A DNA stretch of 24,290 nucleotides from Gemmatimonadaceae bacterium (GTDB lineage Bacteria > Latescibacterota > UBA2968 > UBA8231): positions 1-24,290 of the forward strand of contig PBSR01000093.1 of NCBI GenBank assembly GCA_002726335.1, written 5' to 3'. Under the pieces are notes generated by a model. That model was given only the letters and a program-made list of their open reading frames with translations, did not search any database and had not been told where the DNA came from. Positions 1 through 5,514 of the stretch are shown piece by piece (the stretch's first letter is position 1; each line of letters opens with the position of its first letter). Made by a program: the position numbers and the translations under genes.

Positions 1-1
1 C

Positions 2-712
2 ACGGGCGCCGACCTGGAGGCAAGCCTCAACAGACAGACAGCCGCCGTCCTTTACCCTGTACTGGGTGGCTCCCAGGATGGCTTCCTGCCCCTGGCACAG
101 GTCCTCGACATCGCCCATGCCGCCGGCGTCCCTGTCATCGCTGACGCGGCCTACCAGGTCTCACCGCTGGATGTCTTCCGTCAGACCGCCTCGTGTGGCG
201 CCGATCTGGTCGGCTTCGGCGCCAAGTATTTCGGCGCACCCAACTCGTCGGGCCTGCTGTGCGGCCGGCACGATCTGATCGACGCTGCCCGCGCCCATAC
301 CTTCGCCGCCTTCGAGCGTCGGGAACTACCCGGGTACGGCCGGCCGCTGAAGATCGACCGTCAGGAGGTCGTCGGTGTCGTCACGGCATTGCGGGAATGG
401 CTGGACCCGGCGTCGCAGGACGAACGGGACGAAGCCGCAAGTCGTCGTGGGCGCTTACTACGTAACCTGCTGCGCGACCTTGCCGGCGCCGAACTGATCC
501 CCCTCGAGGGGGATCGCGTCACGGGCCTGCGCCTGCGACTCACCGGCGGCGGCATGGATGGCCCCGCCCTGGCCGACCGACTGCGCCGGGAGGACCCCGC
601 CATCTGGGCATACGCCGAAGGGGATTCGATCTCTTTCGGTATGCACACAGTGCAGGACGGCGACGAGTCGGCCATCGCCGCCGCCGTGAAGCGGGCCCTC
701 AGCCGGTCCTGA
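2..712 (+). CDS. SelA-like PLP-dependent aminotransferase-fold enzyme, 5' end cut by the window
   Basis: The reading frame is open from the first bases to a TGA at 710-712, giving 236 visible residues; the start lies outside the window. It resembles the C-terminal part of the SelA / D-glucosaminate-6-phosphate ammonia-lyase group of fold-type I PLP enzymes. Visible residue 48 (in VIADAA) fits the aspartate that contacts the PLP pyridine nitrogen. Lysine 75, in GFGAKYFGAP, fits the Schiff-base lysine. It is followed by a SelA-like segment, SSGLLCGRHDLIDAAR, and by GRPLKIDRQEVVGVVTAL. SelA makes selenocysteinyl-tRNA, but most stand-alone relatives act on amino sugars or amino acids, and no selB or tRNA-Sec is visible here. 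Substrate is therefore unassigned. The gene converges with the SDR gene; the 82-bp gap shows no T-tailed terminator hairpin. Confidence 0.8.
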   Translation, partial: TGADLEASLNRQTAAVLYPVLGGSQDGFLPLAQVLDIAHAAGVPVIADAAYQVSPLDVFRQTASCGADLVGFGAKYFGAPNSSGLLCGRHDLIDAARAHTFAAFERRELPGYGRPLKIDRQEVVGVVTALREWLDPASQDERDEAASRRGRLLRNLLRDLAGAELIPLEGDRVTGLRLRLTGGGMDGPALADRLRREDPAIWAYAEGDSISFGMHTVQDGDESAIAAAVKRALSRS

Positions 713-794
713 AAGAACTCGGTCACCACCAGCGAGGGAACACAACTGATCGACGCGGTCACCGTGGAGGAGTAGAGCCCCTTCGAACAGGCAC

Positions 795-1583
795 CTATTC
801 CCACGACCCGCGGGCCATGATGCCGCCGTCGACGCAGATATTCTCGCCGGTCATGAACGAGGCGCCGTCACTGGCCAGGAACATCACGACATTGGCGACT
901 TCGTCGGGGCGACCGATGCGACCCATCGGGTGCACGGCCCCCATGCCTTTTCGCGCCTCGGGGGTGTCGCCGCCGAACGCCGCCAGGGCGTCATCCACCA
1001 GGGGCGTGTCGATGGTGCCGGGGTTCACCGCCAGCACACGGATGTTGTGCTCGGCGTACTCCAGGGCCAGTTGCCGCGTCAACGACAGGATCCCGCCCTT
1101 GCTGGCGGCGTAGGCGGAGACCCCCTTGGCCGACTGCAGTCCCTGCACGCTGGCGGTGTTGACGATGACGCCGCCGCCGCGCTCGATCATACCGGGGACG
1201 CAGGCTCTCGTCATCAGGAAGGCCGACTTCAGGTTGACCCCGAGGATACGATCCCACTCCTCTTCGGTGAGCTCGTGTGCAGGTTTGTAACTTGCCATCG
1301 GCTGTATCCCGACGTTGTTGCAGACCACACCCACACCACCCCAGTATTCGGTCGCCGCAGCCACCAGCCCCTGACAGACCGACCCCTGCGAGACATCGGC
1401 CGACTGGAAGCGAATCTCGCCGGCGCCTTCGAAGGTGGTCGCCAATTCAGTCCCCGCCGCGTCATCGACATCGGCGCACAGCACGCCGGCTCCGGCGTTG
1501 GCGAAACCGAGGCAGATGCCGCGCCCGATGCCCTTGGCGCCGCCGGTGACGATGACCGAAGTGCCGGTAAAATCGATGGCCAT
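795..1583 (-). CDS. Short-chain dehydrogenase/reductase (SDR), classical type
   Basis: A 262-residue protein of usual classical SDR length, predicted to be a cytosolic NAD(P)-dependent alcohol or sugar oxidoreductase. The Rossmann glycine motif TGGAKGIG is at residues 13-20. Asp38 at the end of the second strand favours NAD(H) over NADP(H). The NNVG motif (89-92) replaces the usual NNAG. The catalytic set Asn117, Ser145, Tyr158 and Lys162 (YAASK) is complete, and the C-terminal PG.I.TPL segment is present. The ATG is preceded by AAGGAG with about 8 nt spacing, a strong ribosome site. It lies 12 bp downstream of the small Tat-peptide gene and is probably cotranscribed with that gene and the creatininase gene. 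The substrate cannot be told from sequence; sugar or polyol dehydrogenases are common in such settings. Confidence 0.93.
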   Translation of the reverse strand: MAIDFTGTSVIVTGGAKGIGRGICLGFANAGAGVLCADVDDAAGTELATTFEGAGEIRFQSADVSQGSVCQGLVAAATEYWGGVGVVCNNVGIQPMASYKPAHELTEEEWDRILGVNLKSAFLMTRACVPGMIERGGGVIVNTASVQGLQSAKGVSAYAASKGGILSLTRQLALEYAEHNIRVLAVNPGTIDTPLVDDALAAFGGDTPEARKGMGAVHPMGRIGRPDEVANVVMFLASDGASFMTGENICVDGGIMARGSWE

Positions 1584-1595
1584 GTGCTGTTCTCC

Positions 1596-1871
1596 TTACT
1601 CTCCGCCCCCACCCGAGGGTGGAGGGGGCGGCGGCCGTTCGTTCGGCCGCGGCGACACCTTCCGTCGCTGCTGCCGACGCTGCTGCCGACGCTGCTGCTT
1701 TTTTCCCTGGCTCTCGGAGCCGCTGGCGAAGGCGCTGTCGCTCAGCAGGAAGGTCTCGATCACGGGCGCCACCCACGCGAGCTTGCGCATGAACTGGCGA
1801 CGGCTGCCCTCACCGGTGCCTTCGGCGTCCCCGCCGGGGGCAGACTCGTCAGATGTCTGGTCGTTGTCCAT
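1596..1871 (-). CDS. Small Tat-signal basic low-complexity protein (hypothetical)
   Basis: A 91-residue protein with no family I can name. Residues 23-29 (SRRQFMR) form a good twin-arginine motif, followed by a short hydrophobic stretch ([13 protein letters not shown]) and AFA-SG, a plausible signal peptidase site. The mature part would be about 42 residues and very basic: QQRR repeated three times, then KVSPRPNER, a run of six prolines, and SGGGGE. The repeat is written in DNA as a 12-bp tandem unit, and the last third of the gene folds into two GC-rich hairpins. The start is ATG without a clear Shine-Dalgarno site. The gene sits between creatininase (47 bp upstream) and SDR (12 bp downstream) on the same strand. 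The Tat motif, spacing and strand support a real gene, but low-complexity coding leaves some doubt about the C-terminus. Confidence 0.7.
   Translation of the reverse strand: MDNDQTSDESAPGGDAEGTGEGSRRQFMRKLAWVAPVIETFLLSDSAFASGSESQGKKQQRRQQRRQQRRKVSPRPNERPPPPPPSGGGGE
1603..1631 (-). promoter_or_regulatory. Strong GC hairpin at the 3' end of the small Tat-peptide gene
   Basis: On the plus strand CCGCCC (1603-1608) plus CCACC (1609-1613) pairs with GGTGG (1618-1622) and GGGCGG (1626-1631), with loop CGAG and a 3-nt AGG bulge. In the minus-strand mRNA this 11-bp stem ends about 20 nt before the SDR start codon, just before its ribosome site. It could tune SDR translation or stabilise the mRNA; there is no U-run, so a simple terminator is unlikely. 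It also explains the Pro-run and SGGGGE coding. Confidence 0.5.
1631..1650 (-). promoter_or_regulatory. Second GC hairpin inside the small Tat-peptide gene
   Basis: GCGGCCG (1631-1637) and CGGCCGC (1644-1650) are perfect inverted repeats separated by six bases (TTCGTT). The stem abuts the neighbouring hairpin, so both may stack or compete in the mRNA. Function is unknown; a coding-composition accident is possible in such GC-rich DNA. Confidence 0.4.
1666..1698. repeat. 12-bp tandem repeat (about 2.75 units) encoding QQRR
   Basis: The unit CGCTGCTGCCGA occurs at 1666-1677 and 1678-1689, with nine more bases of a third unit at 1690-1698. Read on the minus strand it encodes QQRR repeats in the small Tat-peptide gene. 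Because the unit is a multiple of three, copy number can change without breaking the frame. Confidence 0.9.
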
Positions 1872-1918
1872 GTCTCACAATCTATGATGGCAGCGCCGCG
1901 AATCCAACGACCTGCTCT

Positions 1919-2683
1919 TCACTCTTCGTAGAGATCATCCAGGTCGGCACTGGCCAGGTCCACGAGAAAGTCGGCGATCCGTTCGCTTACCTGCTGCAGA
2001 CAGCGGCGTCCTTTCTCGGGGGTGGCTGGAGCCGGATCACCGACGCCGGTATCCGCCGTGGCGGCCACCCAGTCACGCTGGGTCCAGGCGATCCCGTCGT
2101 GCAGGGCCGGGATGCGGAACGTGCGTTCTTTGCCGTCTCCCGCCTCCGAGAGTGGTAGCACGAGATCAGGGGCCAGGTGCTGCATGAGGCTCGTTTCCAT
2201 CTCGCCGGCGTGATCTCCCGGCTCCTGGAATATCCCGTCTGGCAGCAACCGATACCAGTCGAGGGTGCAGAGGAACAGTTCGTAGCGCGGCCACAGTTCC
2301 CGCACCATCTGGCGAAAGTCATTGGCGCCATGGCCGTTGAGAATCACCAGCTTCGGAATGCCCTGATGCTCGAGGACGTCGCAGATATCGCTCAACACGG
2401 CCAGCTGCGTCGAGGGATTCATGTTGATGTCTAGCTTGATGTCCACCTGCCCCGTGTTGACGCCGAAGGGGATCGTGGGCAGAACGACAACCTTCGCCCC
2501 CCTCGACCACGCCTGCCCCGCAGCCTCGGCGGCGATGTGGTCACACTGCACCACATCTGTCGAATAGGGCAGATGATAGTTGTGGGCCTCGGTAGCTCCC
2601 CACGGCAGGACGACGACTTCGTAGTCCGTGGGTTCCGCCTCTTTCCAGTTCGTCTCCGCCAGTATCCATGGTCTGCCTGTCAT
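1919..2683 (-). CDS. Creatininase family metal-dependent amidohydrolase
   Basis: A 254-residue protein, usual size for the creatininase family, whose members are cytosolic metalloenzymes hydrolysing cyclic or linear amides (creatinine, formamidopyrimidine intermediates, or the MftA peptide by MftE). The family's N-terminal motif is present as LPWGATEAHNYHLPYSTD, giving predicted metal ligands Glu32, His34 and Asp43. NGHGAN follows at 116-121 and GDHAGEMETS at 156-165, with His158 and Glu161/Glu163. The ATG at 2683 has AAGGAG about 13 nt upstream, somewhat distant. It heads a minus-strand operon with the Tat peptide and SDR genes and diverges from the FIST gene with only 54 bp between starts. 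True creatinine hydrolysis is unlikely to be certain from these motifs; the substrate is open. Confidence 0.92.
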   Translation of the reverse strand: MTGRPWILAETNWKEAEPTDYEVVVLPWGATEAHNYHLPYSTDVVQCDHIAAEAAGQAWSRGAKVVVLPTIPFGVNTGQVDIKLDINMNPSTQLAVLSDICDVLEHQGIPKLVILNGHGANDFRQMVRELWPRYELFLCTLDWYRLLPDGIFQEPGDHAGEMETSLMQHLAPDLVLPLSEAGDGKERTFRIPALHDGIAWTQRDWVAATADTGVGDPAPATPEKGRRCLQQVSERIADFLVDLASADLDDLYEE

Positions 2684-2733
2684 CTCTGGTCTGTCTCTCC
2701 TTGTGTGTCCCGCGAGGGATGTCGAGCTTGTGC

Positions 2734-2748
2734 GCCCATGAAATGGGC
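2734..2748 (+). promoter_or_regulatory. Perfect inverted repeat over the FIST gene start codon
   Basis: GCCCAT (2734-2739) and ATGGGC (2743-2748) are perfect inverted repeats around GAA, and the FIST ATG (2738-2740) spans the first arm and the loop. It could hide the start codon in mRNA or act as an operator in the short divergent region shared with the creatininase gene. A 6-bp stem can arise by chance. Confidence 0.3.
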
Positions 2749-3925
2749 ATCAGGTGTTTCCTTCGAAGCCGATCTCGGCACGGCTCTCACCGAGATCAAA
2801 GGGGATCTGGTACTCCAGCTGGGCGAGGTCCCCGATCTTCTCGTCCTCTTTGTCACACCACACTACGAAGATCAGATCCAGCGTCTGCCCGGACTCGTCG
2901 CCGGCCGGGTAGCGCCCGGTCTGCTGCTGGGCTGTACGGCCACGGGTGTGATCGGCGGTGGCCAGGAAGTCGAAGAGCGGGGCGCCGTCGTCGCCGCCGG
3001 CGCCACTCTTCCGGATGTCACCATGACTCCGTTTCGCCTGGATGCGGGAGATCTTCCCGACCTCGACACCGGCCCGGGCCACTGGCACGAAGCCCTTGGG
3101 GTCGACCCCGAACCCGACACGCATTTCCTCCTCCTCGCTGATCCCGGGGGGGGCTCGAACTTCGACGCCCGTCCCCTGCTGATGGGCCTCGATTTCGCCT
3201 ACCCCGGGTCGACGACGATGGGCGGCCTCGCTTCGGTGCTGCAGGAGAACCACCTGTTTCTCGACGACGCCGTGCACGAGGGTGGCTGTGCCGGCGTCGC
3301 CTTGCAGGGCAATCTCCGCGTCGATGCCATCGTCGCCCAGGGCTGCCGGCCCATCGGACCGACGATGACGGTGACGGACTCTAGCGGTACCTTCCTCGCC
3401 GCTCTGGACGAGCGCCCCGCCGTGGAGGTCCTGGTCGAGCTCTTCCATGAACTGGACACGTCCGATCAGGAACTGTTGCAGCGCTCCCTGCACCTGGGCG
3501 TGGCCGCCACGGGTCTGAAATCCGATCTCGGCCCCGGCGACTTCCTGATGCGCAACGTTCTGCAGCTCGACCATGAGAAGGGCGTGATCTCCGTGGGTGA
3601 CCTGCTGCGCAATGGACAGACCGTGCAGTTCCACCTGCGCGATCCGGCAACGGCCGGGGACGATCTCGATGCAATGCTCGACCGCTACCGGAGCGAGCAT
3701 CCCGCTGTCGACCCGGCCGGCGTCCTGCTGTTCACCTGCACCGGCCGCGGCCACCGCTTCTTCGGCGCCGCCGGGCACGACAGTGGTCGAGTTCTCGAGC
3801 GCCTGGGCCACATCCCCATCAGCGGCTTCTTCTGCGGCGGCGAGATCGCCCCGGTGGGCGACTCCACCTACCTGCACGGCTACACCGCCGCCCTGGCGGT
3901 CTTTCTGCCGGCCACGGTTTCCTAA
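2738..3925 (+). CDS. FIST domain protein (FIST N and FIST C sensory domains)
   Basis: A 395-residue protein made only of the FIST module, a putative ligand-sensing domain thought to bind small molecules such as amino acids; here it stands alone, without kinase or cyclase output domains. The N-terminal MKWASGVS start is typical of the family, which is why the ATG at 2738 is chosen over the longer open frame reaching back over the creatininase start. The FIST_N part covers roughly residues 25-215. FIST_C follows with a DFLMRNVLQLD segment, VQFHLRDPATAGDDL, LLFTCTGRGHRFFG and the ending GFFCGGEIAPVG...YLHGYTAALAVF. The Shine-Dalgarno signal is weak and the start codon lies in an inverted repeat. 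Its TAA overlaps the stop of the converging ThpR gene in the four bases CTAA. Confidence 0.9.
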   Translation: MKWASGVSFEADLGTALTEIKGDLVLQLGEVPDLLVLFVTPHYEDQIQRLPGLVAGRVAPGLLLGCTATGVIGGGQEVEERGAVVAAGATLPDVTMTPFRLDAGDLPDLDTGPGHWHEALGVDPEPDTHFLLLADPGGGSNFDARPLLMGLDFAYPGSTTMGGLASVLQENHLFLDDAVHEGGCAGVALQGNLRVDAIVAQGCRPIGPTMTVTDSSGTFLAALDERPAVEVLVELFHELDTSDQELLQRSLHLGVAATGLKSDLGPGDFLMRNVLQLDHEKGVISVGDLLRNGQTVQFHLRDPATAGDDLDAMLDRYRSEHPAVDPAGVLLFTCTGRGHRFFGAAGHDSGRVLERLGHIPISGFFCGGEIAPVGDSTYLHGYTAALAVFLPATVS

Positions 3926-4497
3926 CCGCCAAACCGAGCCGCGTGCAACGGCGTGTATCGCGGACCCGACGGCTTGAGATCACTGCGCATGAGGACCACC
4001 TCGTGCACCGGAAGCCCGGTGGCGTCCGGGCCGAGGTGTTCCCGGCCGCCACCGTGAGACGAGGCCCCGTGGCGGACACGGCCGAGGGTCAGGTGCGGGT
4101 GGTAGGGTCGGGACTCCGACTGCCATCCGAGGCGGCGGACACATGCTTCGAGGCGCCGCTGCAATGCCATCAGGGAGCGCCGCCCGTCATCGTCACGGAA
4201 ACCTGCCCAGAGTACTCGCGCCGGTCCCTTCTCCGGGAGGGGAAAGACACCTGTGCCTTCGATGTGCAGAACGAAGGATGACTCGGTCATGACCAGTTCA
4301 TCCAGGGCGGCGGTGAGTTTCTGCTGCGCCGCTGCTGACGTGTCGCCCAGGAACCGGAGGGTCAGGTGCTGGTTTTGGGGAGGAGTCCAGCGCACATCTC
4401 CGGAACGCCAGCGCGCCGACAGCTGCCGGGCGGTATCTGCCAGCGCCTTCTGCGCCGCTGCCGGCACGTTGGCCGCAATAAAAAGTCTGACGGCCAG
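3922..4497 (-). CDS. thpR: RNA 2',3'-cyclic phosphodiesterase, 2H family (start codon non-standard)
   Basis: A LigT/ThpR-type 2H phosphoesterase, which opens 2',3'-cyclic phosphate ends on RNA. Both catalytic HxT motifs are present: HLTLRFLG (His44, Thr46) and HPHLTLGRV (His135, Thr137), numbered from the chosen start. Family members begin with a strand of the type RLFIA. Here VRLFIAANVP is encoded in frame upstream of the first normal start, a GTG at 4467. Between the upstream gene's TAG (4513-4515) and that segment there is no ATG, GTG or TTG; the only near-start is CTG at 4495-4497. I therefore place the start at 4497, with a 191-residue product. The gene is in the same frame as the upstream isomerase gene, 5 codons past its stop, so reinitiation or stop readthrough is possible. 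It converges with the FIST gene. Confidence 0.85.
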   Translation of the reverse strand: MAVRLFIAANVPAAAQKALADTARQLSARWRSGDVRWTPPQNQHLTLRFLGDTSAAAQQKLTAALDELVMTESSFVLHIEGTGVFPLPEKGPARVLWAGFRDDDGRRSLMALQRRLEACVRRLGWQSESRPYHPHLTLGRVRHGASSHGGGREHLGPDATGLPVHEVVLMRSDLKPSGPRYTPLHAARFGG

Positions 4498-4512
4498 GGC
4501 TGGCTCGTCCCG

Positions 4513-5331
4513 CTACCGGGCGCCGCAGGCCTTGAGACAGGCGTTCAGATAGCCCCGACTCTCGGCGGCGATCGTCGCCACCCGCGACAGCTCGTAGTCC
4601 TTCGCGCCGATGACTTCCAGGTTGACGGCAATGTCGATACCTGCGTCGTGGAGCACCCGCAGATACCCCGCCAGGTCGATCCCTCCCCGACCACAGGCCT
4701 GCTCCTCGGGTGGCCCTGGGGGACCCTCGGTTCCCTTCGCCGCCGCCGGACAGTCCCTGATATGTACATGCCCCATACGTGACACGACCGTGCCGAGAGC
4801 TTCGACGACATCTTCACCACCATCGGCGCGGTAGATGTGACTCGGGTCCATATCGACGCCGAAGCCTGGGGAGTCGATCTGCGCCATGGCTTGCAGGGTC
4901 GTCGGCGTGTCGTGGATCGATTGTCCCACGTGGGCCTTGACGCACAGACGCACGCCGTGCTCGTGGGCCCGCTCGGCCATCTTCCCCAGCAACTCGATCT
5001 GCGCCGCCAGGTCTTCGTCGCTGCCCGCCTTGCCTCCGGGACCGACGTTGACCACGAGAATGCCGATCGCCGCCGCCGCCTCGTAGGCTTTCATCAGCCG
5101 TTCTTCGTCGAGCTTGGCCACCTCCATGGCGGTCAGCGTGAGATCTAGGTCCTGAGCCATGGCCCGGATGTCGGCAGCCTGGGCCTTCCAGTTGTCGAGC
5201 TCGAGATGCTCGCACATGCCCTGGATCGCCGACAGCTCGGCGCCGTCGTACCCGGCCCAGGAGAGATGCTGCAACGCCGTCTTCAGGTCATACCCGGCGA
5301 AGAGGACGGTGTTGGCCCCCAGCGTGATCAT
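4513..5331 (-). CDS. Sugar phosphate isomerase/epimerase (xylose isomerase-like TIM barrel)
   Basis: A 272-residue AP-endonuclease-2 superfamily TIM barrel, of usual length for the IolE/Hyi-like sugar isomerases and epimerases. The N-terminus MITLGANTVLF leads into the first strand. Likely metal-site segments are ELSAIQG, LTAMEVAK, VKAHVGQ, GVDMDPSHIYRAD, GHVHIRD and the final NLEVIG, where a glutamate closes the barrel. A proline- and glycine-rich loop follows the HIRD motif. The ATG has AAGGA about 8 nt upstream and a near-consensus promoter 30 bp beyond. The gene is first of a two-gene unit with ThpR. The substrate cannot be assigned; myo-inositol or keto-sugar derivatives are typical in the family. 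Confidence 0.9.
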   Translation of the reverse strand: MITLGANTVLFAGYDLKTALQHLSWAGYDGAELSAIQGMCEHLELDNWKAQAADIRAMAQDLDLTLTAMEVAKLDEERLMKAYEAAAAIGILVVNVGPGGKAGSDEDLAAQIELLGKMAERAHEHGVRLCVKAHVGQSIHDTPTTLQAMAQIDSPGFGVDMDPSHIYRADGGEDVVEALGTVVSRMGHVHIRDCPAAAKGTEGPPGPPEEQACGRGGIDLAGYLRVLHDAGIDIAVNLEVIGAKDYELSRVATIAAESRGYLNACLKACGAR

Positions 5332-5366
5332 GGATTGTCCTTCTGTCGTGTGAGTGGATGGCGGCG

Positions 5367-5395
5367 AGTATAGCCAGCACCCTTCAGAACGTCAA
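5367..5395 (-). promoter_or_regulatory. Sigma-70-like promoter of the sugar isomerase gene
   Basis: Read on the minus strand: TTGACG (5395-5390), a 17-bp spacer, then TATACT (5372-5367). Both boxes match the sigma-70 consensus at five of six positions and the spacing is ideal. Transcription should start near 5360, giving a leader of about 29 nt before the ATG at 5331 with its AAGGA ribosome site. This is the best promoter in the window. Confidence 0.75.
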
Positions 5396-5412
5396 TCGAG
5401 GCGTCAATCGAG
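5390..5412. repeat. 11-bp tandem direct repeat duplicating the -35 box
   Basis: CGTCAATCGAG occurs at 5390-5400 and again at 5402-5412, period 12 bp. On the minus strand each copy carries a TTGACG hexamer; the proximal one has the correct 17-bp spacing to TATACT. The distal one, 12 bp further upstream, would be too far to serve the same -10. It may be a paired activator or repressor site. Confidence 0.85.
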
Positions 5413-5458
5413 ATCAGGGGGCTCCTCCTCCTTGCTCGCGTACCACCCTCCGAGTAGA

Positions 5459-5487
5459 TTGCCATGTTGCTCTTTTCGGTCTTTTCT
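5459..5487 (+). promoter_or_regulatory. Weak candidate promoter for uvrA
   Basis: TTGCCA (5459-5464), 17-bp spacer, then TTTTCT (5482-5487), a poor -10. Position fits a short leader before the ATG at 5515. No LexA-type box of the enterobacterial or Gram-positive form was seen in 5332-5514. Confidence 0.2.
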
Positions 5488-5499
5488 CACCTGTCGTTC

Positions 5500-5513
5500 A
5501 ACCCTTGAGGGTT
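5500..5513 (+). promoter_or_regulatory. Small hairpin over the uvrA ribosome binding site
   Basis: AACCC (5500-5504) and GGGTT (5509-5513) flank TTGA, so the Shine-Dalgarno-like GAGGG sits in the loop and 3' arm directly before ATG 5515. This could dampen uvrA translation; a 5-bp stem may also be chance. Confidence 0.35.
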
Positions 5514-5514
5514 T

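Noticed and set aside
2..712. True selenocysteine synthase (selA)
   Set aside because: Only the C-terminal part is visible and it resembles the broader SelA-like group; no selenocysteine machinery or tRNA-Sec is in the window.
713..794. Terminator between the first gene and the SDR gene
   Set aside because: The gap holds two copies of CGGTCACC but no stable stem with a T-run on either strand.
2537..2737. Upstream extension of the FIST frame to 2537
   Set aside because: It would overlap the start of the creatininase gene, and the family N-terminus (MKWASGVS) matches the ATG at 2738.
5332..5514. SOS/LexA box upstream of uvrA
   Set aside because: No CTGT-N8-ACAG or GAAC-N4-GTTC pattern was found by eye; a lineage-specific box cannot be excluded.
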